The translations under genes and the position numbers were made by a program. A DNA stretch of 64,000 nucleotides from Trichothermofontia sichuanensis B231 (GTDB lineage Bacteria; Cyanobacteriota; Cyanobacteriia; B231). Positions 18,085 through 27,711 of the stretch are shown piece after piece. The notes beneath the pieces are model-generated. The model saw nothing but the letters and a program-made list of their open reading frames with translations. It made no database searches and was not told the origin of the DNA. The stretch spans positions 3,615,741-3,679,740 of the forward strand of contig NZ_CP110848.1 of NCBI RefSeq assembly GCF_026240635.1. The letters run 5' to 3'. Positions within the stretch are counted from its first letter, which is position 1. Every line of letters starts with the position of its first letter.

Positions 18085-20493
18085 ATGGTGAAAACCTGGG
18101 GCAAGTTACCGCGCGTGATCCTTTCGTTGATGATCGGCGGAGGGATCGGGGGGATGGCCGGTTTGTCCTCGCCGCTAGCGGTGGCTCAGGAAATTGTTCC
18201 TGCCAAGGATGGGATTGGGACCCAGGTCGATCAGGCAGGCGATCGCTTTGACATTCGAGGCGGGCAACGATCGAGTGATGGGACGAATCTCTTTCACAGC
18301 TTTGAGCGCTTTGGCCTGAGCCGGGCACAAATTGCTAATTTTATTGCTGATCCAAAACTGCGCAACATCCTGGCGCGGGTGGTGGGGAATGAAGTGTCCT
18401 TTGTAGACGGGGTTTTGCAGGTAACGGGGGGGAAGGCCAACCTCTTTTTAATGAACCCAGCCGGGATTATTCTGGGACCCCATGCCCGTTTGGATATCCC
18501 GGCTTCGTTTACGGCAACGACAGCCAATGGCATTGGGTTCTCCCTTGATCGCTGGTTTGCGGCGATCGGCACCACCGACTACAGCCGCCTGACCGGATCG
18601 CCCGCCTTCTTTGCCTTTACCACACCAGAGGCGGGGACCGTGCTCAACTTGGGTCCCCTGGCGGTTGCTTCGGGGAATTTAACCCTGTTGGGGGGAACGG
18701 TGGCGACGGTACCCCAGTTAGCGCCTTCTGGCGGGAAGGTCACCCTCGCAGCGGTACCGGGGGAAACCCTGGTCCGGGTCCGTCAGGAAGGGGCCTTACT
18801 CAGCCTGGAGTTCCAGCCCTTGACTGAATTTGCGGCGGCTAATAATGGTCGTCCGCTTAACCTTCAGAGTCAGTTGCGATCGGTCCCCACGCTACCGGAA
18901 CTGCTCACAGGGGGCCAAGGCGGCAATGCGACGGAACTGCTGGTTAATGACGGTGGCATTATTGAACTGTCGGGGTCTGGTTTCCGTCTGGAGGACACGG
19001 CGGGTCTGGTGCGCCTCGATGTTAGCGATCTGGGTACGGCTGCGGCCCCCGCCCCTTTACTGACGATCGACAGCGGGAAGAGGGATAGCAGTGGTACCCT
19101 CGTGGCCTCCAATTCCCGTACGGCATCGGACACGCCCTCGGCCACCGAAGCGGCGGCGACGGATACAGCTACCTCCCCAGAAGGCAGTGGGGGGCGGGAA
19201 ACTCATTCCCGGCTAGCAGCTACGGAGACTCATGCAGCCGTGATGGGGCAAGGGGTCACGCCGGCAACGGCGATCGGGGAAACCTTTACTCCCAGTCAGA
19301 TTGAATCCTCGCGTACCCAGGAATTGGAGCAGTTTCTCGGCGAGGCCCTGGCGGCTCCCACCCTGACGGAAGGTGCAATCCGAGACACCCTGCAACGGAT
19401 TGCCCAGCAGACGGGAAAACGAACGGCGATTATCTATGTCTTTATGCAACCGTCGCACCTGGAGTTGGTTCTCCTCCCCCCCACGGGTGAGCCGATCTTT
19501 AAGCGGGTGCCCACGGCCCCGAAAGCCTTGTTATTAGCGACTGCCCAGCGATTGGTGAATGCGGTAAAAACGCCTAATATCACTAACCGCCAGCGCTATC
19601 TGCAACCCGCCCAGCAACTCTATCAGTGGTTGATTGCCCCCCTTGCGGCGGACCTGGCTGCTCACCAGATTGATACACTGCTCTTTTCCCTTGATCCAGG
19701 GCTACGGGCGATTCCCCTAGCCGCGCTCTATGATGGCCGCCAGTTTTTGGTGGAGAAATACAGTTTAGGACTGACGCCGAGTATTAACCTGACCGATACT
19801 CGCTATGTCAGCCTACGGCAGGCCAAGGTGCTGGCCTTAGGGCGATCGGAGTTTGACAGCCAGAGTCCTCTGCCCAGTGTGCCGATGGAGTTGGGGACGA
19901 TTATCGCCAGCCAGGGACAGGGCAAGGCCCTGATCAATGAGGACTTTACCGTCAATCGCTTGAAGGGATTGCGTCGCCAGGAATCCTTCCCGATCGTGCA
20001 CTTGGCTACCCACGCCGACTTTAAGCCAGGGGATGCTAACAATGCCTATATCCAACTTTGGGACGATCGCTTACAACTGAACCAGTTACGCAAGCTCAAT
20101 TGGAATAACCCGCCATTGGAACTGCTGGTGTTGAGCGCTTGTCAAACTGCTGTGGGGGATGACGCTGCCGAATTGGGCTTTGCGGGGCTGGCGGTACAGG
20201 CGGGTGCCAAATCGGTGTTGGCCAGCCTGTGGTATGTGAGCGACGAAGGCACATTAGGCTTTATGACGGAGTTTTACCAGCAGTTGCACCAAGCCCCCAT
20301 TAAAGCGGAAGCACTCCGGCAAACCCAGCTTGCCATGCTGCGGGGGGAAGTCCGCATTGAGGATGGTTACTTGATCGGTCCCAGACAAAACCAGCGATTG
20401 CAACTTCCCGGTGTGCTGTCGGTTTTGGGAAACCAAACCCTGGCCCATCCAGCCTACTGGGCAGGGTTCACAATGGTGGGCAGCCCTTGGTAA
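18085..20493 (+). CDS. two-partner-secretion domain fused to a CHAT protease domain
   Basis: The 802-residue protein starts with a signal peptide (positive start, hydrophobic run, cleavage probably after AVAQ near residue 34). Next comes a haemagglutination-activity/TPS domain (about 40-250; FHSFERFGLS, then NLFLMNPAGIILGP, the strong signature). A Ser/Thr/Ala-rich linker follows at about 325-400, and then a CHAT caspase-like domain (about 480-802). The likely catalytic His is in VHLATHADF and the Cys in LVLSACQTAVGD. CHAT proteases are related to separase and caspases. TPS domains are exported through a TpsB pore, but no TpsB gene is in the window. The protein is thus predicted to be secreted or surface-bound with a protease head. 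Confidence 0.88.
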   Translation: MVKTWGKLPRVILSLMIGGGIGGMAGLSSPLAVAQEIVPAKDGIGTQVDQAGDRFDIRGGQRSSDGTNLFHSFERFGLSRAQIANFIADPKLRNILARVVGNEVSFVDGVLQVTGGKANLFLMNPAGIILGPHARLDIPASFTATTANGIGFSLDRWFAAIGTTDYSRLTGSPAFFAFTTPEAGTVLNLGPLAVASGNLTLLGGTVATVPQLAPSGGKVTLAAVPGETLVRVRQEGALLSLEFQPLTEFAAANNGRPLNLQSQLRSVPTLPELLTGGQGGNATELLVNDGGIIELSGSGFRLEDTAGLVRLDVSDLGTAAAPAPLLTIDSGKRDSSGTLVASNSRTASDTPSATEAAATDTATSPEGSGGRETHSRLAATETHAAVMGQGVTPATAIGETFTPSQIESSRTQELEQFLGEALAAPTLTEGAIRDTLQRIAQQTGKRTAIIYVFMQPSHLELVLLPPTGEPIFKRVPTAPKALLLATAQRLVNAVKTPNITNRQRYLQPAQQLYQWLIAPLAADLAAHQIDTLLFSLDPGLRAIPLAALYDGRQFLVEKYSLGLTPSINLTDTRYVSLRQAKVLALGRSEFDSQSPLPSVPMELGTIIASQGQGKALINEDFTVNRLKGLRRQESFPIVHLATHADFKPGDANNAYIQLWDDRLQLNQLRKLNWNNPPLELLVLSACQTAVGDDAAELGFAGLAVQAGAKSVLASLWYVSDEGTLGFMTEFYQQLHQAPIKAEALRQTQLAMLRGEVRIEDGYLIGPRQNQRLQLPGVLSVLGNQTLAHPAYWAGFTMVGSPW

Positions 20494-20574
20494 GGGCTAG
20501 TCCCCATCATTCTCAGCAATTCTGCTGACCCCCCTCGCCCTGCGCAAACGCAGGGATGAGGGAGGAGCAGTCAA

Positions 20575-20630
20575 ATTTTTAAGTCCCTCTTCCAGAGCGG
20601 GAGAGGGACTTAAGGTGAGGGCCGCGTAAG
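20575..20630. repeat. REP-like palindrome
   Basis: The palindrome AAGTCCCTCTTCCAGAGCGG followed by GAGAGGGACTTAAGGTGAGG lies between the convergent CHAT and aldolase genes. Related palindromes with CCCTCTCCC...GGGAGAGGG cores and a trailing GGTGAGGGC occur at 22088-22205 and 62985-63040. Between convergent genes it may serve as a bidirectional transcription stop, though it has no clear T-tract. Confidence 0.6.
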
Positions 20631-20671
20631 TGGGATGCGCCCAGTTACGTCACTCAGGACTCAGCCTATGA

Positions 20672-21754
20672 CTAGACTGTAACGGCTTGCTGGGCCGCCA
20701 CTTGATTCAGCTCACCCTTCTTATACTTGATCGCAAAGATATCAACGGATTCTTGCTTGATCTTGCTGGCGTTGCCGGCAGTCCAGAACTGTTGATAGCG
20801 ATCGGCGCACACCTTTTGCATGTACTTGATCGACGGCTTCAGGAAGTGACGGGGGTCAAATTCCTTGGGATTCTTGTGGAGGGCTTCCCGCACGGCTGCT
20901 GTGATGGCTAAGCGGTTGTCAGTGTCAATGTTGACCTTACGCACACCACTCTTGATGCCCTTTTGGATTTCTTCCACAGGTACGCCGTAGGTTTCAGGGA
21001 TAGTGCCACCATACTGGTTGATCAAAGCCAGCAGATCTTCAGGAACGGAAGACGAGCCGTGCATGACCAAGTGGGTGTTGGGCAAACGCTTGTGAATCTC
21101 TTCAATCCGGCTGATGGCTAGAATTTCACCCGTTGGCTTGCGGGTAAACTTGTAAGCCCCGTGGCTGGTCCCGATGGCCACCGCGAGGGCATCCACTTGG
21201 GTTTTGAGGACGAAATCAACCGCTTGATCCGGATCGGTCAGCAGCTGGGAGTGATCCAGCTTGCCTTCAAAGCCGTGGCCATCTTCCGCTTCACCCATTC
21301 CAGTTTCCAGCGAACCCAAACAGCCGAGTTCCCCTTCCACCGACACACCGATCGCGTGGGCGACCTTAACGACTTCGCTGGTGACGGCCACATTGTATTC
21401 ATAGCTAGCAGGTGTTTTCGCATCTGCTTCCAACGAACCATCCATCATGACGCTGGTGAAGCCGTTCTTAATGGCGGAGTAGCAAGTTGCCGGTTCATTG
21501 CCGTGGTCTTGGTGCATGGCAATGGGAATATGGGGGTAGGTTTCCACCGCTGCCAGGATGAGATGACGCAGGAAGTTCTCACCTGCGTAGGACCGAGCAC
21601 CGCGCGAAGCTTGCAGGATCACGGGGCTCTCTGTTTCATGAGCAGCCTGCATGATCGCCTGGATCTGCTCCATGTTGTTAACGTTGAATGCCGGAATGCC
21701 GTAACCATTTTCAGCTGCATGATCTAACAACAGCCGCATTGGTACAAGCGCCAT
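20672..21754 (-). CDS. fba: fructose-bisphosphate aldolase, class II
   Basis: The 360-residue zinc-dependent aldolase is of the Calvin-cycle/cyanobacterial subtype (FbaA/CbbA). It cleaves or forms fructose-1,6-bisphosphate and sedoheptulose-1,7-bisphosphate. Zinc-binding and active-site motifs are [44 protein letters not shown] and [12 protein letters not shown]. The start ATG at 21752-21754 is preceded on its strand by AGGAGGA at good spacing. It appears monocistronic. Confidence 0.96.
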   Translation of the reverse strand: MALVPMRLLLDHAAENGYGIPAFNVNNMEQIQAIMQAAHETESPVILQASRGARSYAGENFLRHLILAAVETYPHIPIAMHQDHGNEPATCYSAIKNGFTSVMMDGSLEADAKTPASYEYNVAVTSEVVKVAHAIGVSVEGELGCLGSLETGMGEAEDGHGFEGKLDHSQLLTDPDQAVDFVLKTQVDALAVAIGTSHGAYKFTRKPTGEILAISRIEEIHKRLPNTHLVMHGSSSVPEDLLALINQYGGTIPETYGVPVEEIQKGIKSGVRKVNIDTDNRLAITAAVREALHKNPKEFDPRHFLKPSIKYMQKVCADRYQQFWTAGNASKIKQESVDIFAIKYKKGELNQVAAQQAVTV

Positions 21755-22082
21755 ACAGATTCCTCCTGGATTCGTTGGGGTCAGCTAGTTCGTCTTCAAC
21801 AAACGTGATCATTACAATAATCTTAAGATACTTTAACGCTGACCGTAACAATCTGGACAAAATCGCCTGAGTTTGCACCGATTTCTCGTTGCGGGTGGTG
21901 TCCTCGCTCGTACCGTGACTCGTTGGCGAGAGGCAAGCTATCGTTGGGGCATTGGGTGGTACCCAGCCGCTTGTATCGGCCACCCCTTGCTCCCGGCTGG
22001 GGGGAGAAGATGCTGTCATGACGTCCCCCGGCTGCCTGGCAGTGCAGGGTCTCTCTCCCAAGTGGGGAGAAGGAGAGCCGGA

Positions 22083-22205
22083 TTTTCAAGTCCCTCTCCC
22101 GCTCTGGGAGAGGGATTTAGGGTGAGGGCCGCGCGCGGTGATGTCTCTTTGGGATGTGCAGGATCATGACTCCCGCTCTGGGAGAGGGATTTAGGGTGAG
22201 GGCTA
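22083..22205. repeat. two REP-like palindromes
   Basis: Two copies of a CTCCCGCTCTGGGAGAGGGA palindrome followed by TTTAGGGTGAGGGC lie at about 22083-22127 and 22168-22205, in the 600-bp gap upstream of the aldolase gene. The same unit occurs inverted near 62990-63035. These are interspersed repeats of unknown function. The rest of the gap (21755-22382) shows no gene. Confidence 0.65.
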
Positions 22206-22382
22206 CACCTGTGGGCTGTGCCCAGCCTACCCAGATAAAACTGTACTTTATGATTGAGGTAAAAGCTGTATCTCTGCCTGATTAACAGATCATCAAAAGT
22301 TGTGCGGCGGCAGATAACCTCGAACTCTCACTGATAACCTTTGTGCCGTCCGCTCCAACGCAGTGTTAGGTGGCTGTTGCTT

Positions 22383-23000
22383 CTACAAACTGCATAACCA
22401 ACGAGAAATAGATGCAACTTGGTTCTCCTCATTTAAGTTCGCAGCATTATTGAGCATCCCGCTTTCTAGTTGCTCCCAAATTTCGCGAGCCATCCTTTTT
22501 TCAATTGCTGCTCCTACAAAAAATGTCAGGGGTACATGCCCAGCATCTGCAAATGCCTGCCGTATACGATTCAGTGCCGCTTGTGCCGTTTTCCAATGCT
22601 CGTCAGCACCGGCTGGGTCAATGCCGCCCTTCAGTTCTCCCAAGGCAATTGTGTAAGGTTCAACTTCAACAGGTTTGATCTTGCTGGATTTATTTGCTGG
22701 CAGGGTTTCTGACGCAAGAGGGTTGAAAGGATAGTACGAGTCAGCTTCCTCTGGGCGAGTGCTCCACCAACATTACGCATTGAACCACCGAGCGTATCGC
22801 CACGGGTCAATAGAAATCTAAAGATTAACTCCTCGACAAAGTTTGTACCTGCTGGTTCAAGAAAGGTCTTGATTAGACCATTAATCGCATCAATCTTATC
22901 CTCCTGGGTCAAATGAGCGAGAGACTTGTCGGACAACCCTGCCGCAGTCAATAATCCCATCTCAATACCCTGAATATTTAACAAATCAGCAGGGTTTTTA
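22383..23000 (-). pseudogene. AvaI/BsoBI-like type II restriction endonuclease, broken
   Basis: Two minus-strand frames carry pieces of the BsoBI/AvaI restriction enzyme family. The first has PADLLNIQGIEMGL and [21 protein letters not shown]. The second has [20 protein letters not shown] and [17 protein letters not shown], which are the family's core residues. The first frame runs out of register near 22735, after RTILSTL, and the second begins there ([13 protein letters not shown]). Part of the middle seems missing as well. The 5' end is cut by a palindromic element at 23001. No partner methyltransferase is in the window. The gene cannot make an intact enzyme. Confidence 0.7.
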
Positions 23001-23050
23001 GGCTCTTCTGAGTTTATGGTGGGGGCGCTACGCGCCCCCACCATAAACTC
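23001..23050. mobile_element. ISL3-type palindromic element, copy A (left part only)
   Basis: The 50-bp segment begins with the inverted-repeat end GGCTCTTCTG followed by a near-perfect palindrome from GAGTTTATGGTGGGGGCG to its complement, ending at 23050. It matches the first 50 bp of the complete elements at 23824 and 39000. The right half is missing; instead the left end of an ISL3 element starts at 23051. Confidence 0.75.
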
Positions 23051-23823
23051 GGCTCTTCTGGGTTTTTGGTGTAAATGTTATCATAGATACTGATAGTGCA
23101 TAGGTAATTAAGCAATGGACTGGCATTTGGATTCCCTACTCAACCTGCCAAATGTTACGGTTGAGACCTGTACTCAGGAGGCTGAGCAAGTATTTCTCCA
23201 GATCGACTTATTAAACGCAGCAGCCACTTGTCCTCACTGCCAGACTCGTAGCGAAAAAATTCACCAGAATCGGCCCATTCTCGTGCGTGATCTTGCTATT
23301 TTTGGTCGGCCCGTATACTTGCAAGTGCCGCGTCGTCAATTCTATTGTCGTCAGTGCCAACACTATTTTACCGAGCGTTTAGAATTTGTGGATTGGGAGC
23401 GTCGCTATACCCAACGCTACGAGGAGTATGTTTATCAACGCGTGCAAGCGAGCAATATTGAGCAAGTGGGGCGAGAGGAGAGTCTGAGTTGGGATCAGGT
23501 AAATGGAATATTTACATATAAGTTTAATCTAAAAAAAAGCGAACTGGGGACAAGTAAAGCGCTTATGCATTGATGAGATTAGTCAGCGTAAGGGGCAGGG
23601 GAATTTTGCCACAGTTGTGGGTGATATCGAGGGGGGGGAATTATTGGAAGTAATCGATAGTCACAAACAGGATGAGATCATTGAAGTCCTTAAGCAGCAA
23701 CCAGTTGCGGTGCGAGAACAGGTTCAGGAAGTGAGCGTAGATATGTGGGGTGGGTTTCCGAAAGTCGTGCAGGCGGTATTTACAAATGCTCGCTTAGTAT
23801 TTGATCGTTTTCATGTGACTTAT
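23051..23823 (+). mobile_element. ISL3-family insertion sequence remnant
   Basis: The left end GGCTCTTCTGGGTTTTTGGT at 23051 matches the usual ISL3 terminal repeat start. A frameshifted, truncated transposase follows. No right end is found, because a 112-bp element is inserted at 23824 and the sequence beyond it does not resume the transposase. This is a dead copy. Confidence 0.75.
23115..23823 (+). pseudogene. ISL3-family transposase, frameshifted and truncated
   Basis: The first frame (from ATG 23115) carries the N-terminal zinc-finger of ISL3 transposases, CPHCQTRS...FYCRQCQHYFTERLEF, and a helix-turn-helix region. The frame shifts at a run of eight A (23531-23538), and the downstream part continues with RLCIDEISQRKGQGNFATVV, holding the first catalytic Asp, and VSVDMWGGFPKVV with the second Asp region. 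It is cut off at FDRFHVT by an inserted element. The A8 run could allow slippage in live relatives. Normal length is about 400 residues; about 235 remain. Confidence 0.8.
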
Positions 23824-23935
23824 GGCTCTTCTGAGTTTATGGTGGGGGCGCGTAGCGCCCCCACCATAAACTCAGCATTTGCGATCGTTTATTTGTAGCT
23901 GCTGATACTGCTTACCCCAAAATCCCAGAAGAACC
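23824..23935. mobile_element. ISL3-type palindromic element, copy B, with 8-bp target duplication
   Basis: This 112-bp element runs from GGCTCTTCTG to CAGAAGAACC and is flanked on both sides by TGACTTAT (23816-23823 and 23936-23943). An 8-bp target duplication and GGCTCTTC ends are the marks of ISL3. The left half is a palindrome with a GGTGGGGGCGC arm, and the right half (TTTGTAGCTGCTGATACTGC and on) resembles an ISL3 right end. It is non-autonomous and sits inside the ISL3 transposase gene. Confidence 0.85.
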
Positions 23936-23943
23936 TGACTTAT

Positions 23944-24113
23944 CAACATTTGACTTATCAACATTGCTCTGACAGATATGTGATGTGAAAGCTACCTAAC
24001 TAATCAGTAGGCTCCTCAGGGGGACGGTTTTGGCTGGGATGAGCTGACCGCACACGGGCAGCGATCGGGGCAATAGCCACCCCGATCGCCCACAAATTTC
24101 CCCAGACGGTTGT
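23944..24113. other. short intergenic region
   Basis: After the target duplication, the phrase TTGACTTATCAACAT repeats in tandem (23936-23966). The rest up to the agrE stop codon has no gene that I can support. Confidence 0.4.
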
Positions 24114-26231
24114 CTAATTCACTGCGGTCAATTCATAGCGACTGGTGAGTTTGTCCAATTGACGCGTCAACAGGCTCAGGAACAGGCCCACATCCGTCAC
24201 CACACCGACTGATTCCAGGGAGCCGCGATCGCTCAACTTAGTCACTACTGCCGGGTTGATATCGACGCAGACCATCTTGACGCCCGCTGGGGTCATATTG
24301 CCGACACCGATCGAATGCAACATCGACGAGAGCATCAGGATCAGATCGGCCCCCGCCAAGAGACGGGCATACTCCTGTTGCGCCTCGATCAGGTTCATCT
24401 GGGTATCGGGCAACGGGCCATCATCCCGAATGGATCCAGCTAGCGAGAAAGGTACCTGCCGCTTCACACATTCGTAGAAAATGCCGCTGGTAACCAGCCC
24501 CTGTTCAACAGCAGCCTGAATGCTGCCACAGCCGCGAATCTTGTTGATCACCTTGAGGTGGTGTCGATGGCCTCCCCGCACGGACACGCCTCGCTGCATA
24601 TCTACACCTAGGGAAGTCCCCATCATCGCTTGTTCGAGATCGTGCACCGCGATCGCATTGCCACCCAGCAACGCCTGCACATAGCCTTCGCGGATCAACC
24701 GCGCCAAATGGGCACTGCCCCCAGTATGGACCACCACGGGGCCGGCCACCACCACCACCTTGCCACCCTGGTCACGGATGTGGCGCAGATCCCAGGCGAT
24801 TTGCTCAACGATCAGTTCCACCCGTCGTTCACTGGAAACCCCCGATCCCATGAAGGTAAACTCCTGGCTACCTCGCTGGTCCCGGGCTTCTGGCTTACGG
24901 ATGGTGCGGATTCCCTCGACCGCCACCACCACGCGATCGCCCACCTGGAGGTCGCGGATGAGCCTACACTCAGCGATCGGGCCGGTGGGCGTTTCGGTCA
25001 CGACCACAACCCCATCCATGCGCTGGTTCTGCACCTTCACCCACTCGCACTGCACCCGCACTTCCGTGGGATAGATCGTCGTGACGTAGAAATCATCCGG
25101 GGCAACCCCAGCCTGGGTAACCGTTGCCAACTGGGCATCACAAACCTCCTGCGGACGGGCCATGGCCCCCAAATTGATCAACTGCGATACCAGTTCCTCC
25201 ATAACCAACCGGGAAGGAGCCGATACCTTAATTTCGGCTGAAGAGGTACTTTGCCGCTGCTCACCCAGATTGAAATTCAGCACCTGGAAGCTGCCGCCAC
25301 CCTCCACAATCAGATCCAGTGCCCGACTAATTAACCCCGCATCGAGTAAATGACCCTCTAACTGGATGATCCGGCTTTCCACGGGGGCATTGGCATGGAG
25401 ATCCACCTGCAATGGTTCCGTCGTTCGCAGGGTCAGGCACTTGGCCGCCCCACCCGCCTTGAGGAATTCGGTCAGCGGCGTCTCAATCACCGTAAATCCC
25501 AAGGACCCGAGGCGCTGCTTAAGGTCATTACTGGCCCGATTCAGAATGATCGTGCGATCGATGTTCACCGCATTACAGGCAAAATTATCTGCATCGACCT
25601 CACTGACCACAATCCGTTTAGCCGCTGGAACCCGCCGTTCAATCAAATGGTTCGAGTAAGCATCAAAGGCCGGAGGATAGTAAAGTAAATACCCATCCGT
25701 AAGGGGACAGAAGCAGGTATCAAGGTGATAAAATCGCTCATCCATTAACCGCAGAGATAGGACTTCGATATCGAGCCACTCCGCTAGGTAAGCATGGGAG
25801 TCCAGTTCCGAACGAAACCCATAGCCTGCCCATAGCCAGCGACCTTCGCGATCGAGCAGCGCATCCCCCGCCCCTTCAAAGGGCAAATCCCGGGGCAGTT
25901 CATGGATCGTATACCCCTGGGCCGCAAACCACGCCTTAAAGTGGGGTTCTTCCCCCTGCCGCTCTTTGTGGAAAAAGCGACTGAGGACGACCTGATTCCC
26001 CAACACCAGCCCCGCGTTAGCAGTGAAGACCATATCCGGCCATCCTTTTTGGGGTTGAACCAGATCCACAATCGCATATTCCTTGAGAAGGTGATGCAAT
26101 CCCTGCCACTGGCTAATGGCCCGCTCCCGCGAAGACTTGTGAACATTTCCCTCCATCCAAGGATTAATCACGTAATCCACGTCATAGTAGTCAGGGGGAC
26201 ACATGAGAATGCGAATGGCAGAGGCTGTCAT
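24114..26231 (-). CDS. agrE: bifunctional arginine dihydrolase/ornithine cyclodeaminase
   Basis: With start ATG at 26229-26231 the protein has 705 residues; an upstream in-frame ATG at 26306 is less likely. The N-terminal half (about 1-285) is the guanidine-modifying fold: MCPPDYYDVDYVINPWM, the WPDMVFTANAGLV segment with catalytic acids, and the nucleophilic Cys in GGAAKCLTLR. The C-terminal half is the TIGR00300/LOR-SDH-type ornithine cyclodeaminase part with an NAD-binding fold (VVVAGPVVVHTGGSAHLARL). Cyanobacterial AgrE/ArgZ turns arginine into ornithine, CO2 and ammonia and then ornithine into proline, in nitrogen storage and cyanophycin turnover. It is monocistronic. Confidence 0.93.
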   Translation of the reverse strand: MTASAIRILMCPPDYYDVDYVINPWMEGNVHKSSRERAISQWQGLHHLLKEYAIVDLVQPQKGWPDMVFTANAGLVLGNQVVLSRFFHKERQGEEPHFKAWFAAQGYTIHELPRDLPFEGAGDALLDREGRWLWAGYGFRSELDSHAYLAEWLDIEVLSLRLMDERFYHLDTCFCPLTDGYLLYYPPAFDAYSNHLIERRVPAAKRIVVSEVDADNFACNAVNIDRTIILNRASNDLKQRLGSLGFTVIETPLTEFLKAGGAAKCLTLRTTEPLQVDLHANAPVESRIIQLEGHLLDAGLISRALDLIVEGGGSFQVLNFNLGEQRQSTSSAEIKVSAPSRLVMEELVSQLINLGAMARPQEVCDAQLATVTQAGVAPDDFYVTTIYPTEVRVQCEWVKVQNQRMDGVVVVTETPTGPIAECRLIRDLQVGDRVVVAVEGIRTIRKPEARDQRGSQEFTFMGSGVSSERRVELIVEQIAWDLRHIRDQGGKVVVVAGPVVVHTGGSAHLARLIREGYVQALLGGNAIAVHDLEQAMMGTSLGVDMQRGVSVRGGHRHHLKVINKIRGCGSIQAAVEQGLVTSGIFYECVKRQVPFSLAGSIRDDGPLPDTQMNLIEAQQEYARLLAGADLILMLSSMLHSIGVGNMTPAGVKMVCVDINPAVVTKLSDRGSLESVGVVTDVGLFLSLLTRQLDKLTSRYELTAVN

Positions 26232-26752
26232 AGAGAAAAAATCCTGTAGAGAGAAGTCCTGTAAAGCGATCGTTTCAGTCAACCCCAGCCGGGTGCTGGC
26301 AAACACATACTCGCCTGTGGCTCAGCGGTAAAGACACAGCCGGCAAGTGCTGGCCATCACCTCAACTGCGGGTGTAGCTAACCCTACCCCAGCGCCCATC
26401 CTGCTGACTAGCGGTTTGCCAGACAGCTTCCGTTGAGTCGCTTAACGAGCAAGTTGACCAACTCTTTATTGTATTACTCAAATTGGGTCTTACTTTAGAT
26501 GGCCTTAGGGGTACGTTAGCTAAACGTGTATTTGCCGGATAAAGTCCTTGACAAATGCTAAAATGCCTGCACTCCAAACTATAGGCTCTATAGGCTTGGA
26601 AGAGGCCGCGTGGGCAATCGTACCGCAGCCATGCTGGCCTTGGCAACGGTAACACTGGTCACCTGGCAAGATCCGCTGTACAGTATCAGCGCGGCGCGGC
26701 TGGCGACGTGGCACACCCCCCTCAATCTTGCCTTCCCCTGGGCATCCTGCTA
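26232..26752. other. divergent intergenic region between agrE and bioY
   Basis: About 520 bp lie between two divergently transcribed genes. I see no gene and no clear riboswitch. Promoters for both genes must lie here. A sequence starting GCCTGTGGCTCAGCGGTAAA at 26311 looks like a tRNA 5' end but no matching T-arm follows. Confidence 0.4.
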
Positions 26753-27328
26753 ATGATAGTCACTGAACTGCTATGGGCGCTTGTAGGTCTGATTCTCACC
26801 GTTAGTGGGACGTTTTTTGAGGCTTCAATGATCAGCCCACCGTGGCTCTGGCTACAATCCGATACGATTCAAATCTACTCGTTAGGGGTGACGTGCCAGA
26901 TTGGGGCTGTCCTGCTCATTGCCTGCCTGGGGGGGAAGAATGCGGCGACGCTCTCGCAAATCGCCTATCTGGTCCTTGGCTTAATCTGGTATCCTGTGTT
27001 CACCCACGGGGGAGGGGTGGCCTATATCAAGGAGCCAACTTTTGGGTACTTGTTGGGGTTTGTACCCGCTGCCTGGATCTGCGGCTTCTTGGCCTTTCAG
27101 TGGAAGCCGCGCCTCGAAAGTTTAGCCTTTAGTTGCCTGTGTGGGTTGGCCAGTATTCATCTGATCGGGCTGTTGTACATTGCCTATTTGCGCCTGAGTC
27201 AAAGTCTGGGCGATAACTGGCTACAGATTATGTCCATCTATTCCCTATACCCGGTTCCGAGTCAATTGGCTCTGATTTGTGCGGTGGCGGTGTTGGCCTT
27301 TAGTCTCCGGCAGGTCTTGTTTTATTAA
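26753..27328 (+). CDS. bioY: biotin transporter BioY-like membrane protein
   Basis: With ATG 26753 as start the protein has 191 residues and about six hydrophobic segments. The stretch GVTCQIGAVLLIACLGGKNA, then SQIAYLVLGLIWYPVF, followed by GYLLGFVPAAWICGFLA, matches the substrate-binding S component BioY of ECF transporters. BioY binds biotin in the membrane and works with a shared ATPase module or alone. No ECF ATPase genes are in the window. An upstream GTG (26708) would add 15 residues without support. Confidence 0.8.
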   Translation: MIVTELLWALVGLILTVSGTFFEASMISPPWLWLQSDTIQIYSLGVTCQIGAVLLIACLGGKNAATLSQIAYLVLGLIWYPVFTHGGGVAYIKEPTFGYLLGFVPAAWICGFLAFQWKPRLESLAFSCLCGLASIHLIGLLYIAYLRLSQSLGDNWLQIMSIYSLYPVPSQLALICAVAVLAFSLRQVLFY

Positions 27329-27711
27329 GGCCATGCCTCCCGACGGATTGTGATCAACCTGCCCATTACCACGGTCCCAGGACTCGATCTACCGATCTAC
27401 CAGGATGTGTCATCATCCAGGATGTGTCATCATCTTTACTCGTACTCGCAGCACGAATCCTCCCAAGCCATCTCTTGGGAATGGCTTTTGGCTCAATGAT
27501 TTTGGCTAATGATCCGGATGATTGTTCAGAAACGGTTAAGTTTAATATAAAACCAGGTTAATATAAAACCAGGCGATCGCATCGGCATAACCCCGATCGC
27601 AATGATGGGCCAGAAAGTTACCCAACGGCTCCTGAGCGCTACCAAAAGTCGCAAAGTATACCAGGGGGGATTCAGGGGAGATTGGGTAAGGTTGAATTTG
27701 GAGGAGTTCCC
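27329..27711. other. intergenic region with short direct repeats
   Basis: In this gap of about 380 bp, AGGATGTGTCATCATC is repeated near 27401-27435 and TTAATATAAAACCAGG is repeated near 27542-27574. No gene is supported. The promoter for the MOD1-kinase pair is expected in the second half. Confidence 0.45.

Noticed and set aside
20575-20630. REP-like palindrome as a classical intrinsic terminator
   Set aside because: The stem is good but no T-tract follows in either direction, so I list it only as a repeat.
26311-26385. Possible tRNA gene beginning GCCTGTGGCTCAGCGGTAAA
   Set aside because: The 5' end and D-arm look right, but no anticodon stem, T-arm (GGTTCRAATCC) or matching acceptor 3' strand follows within 75-90 bp.
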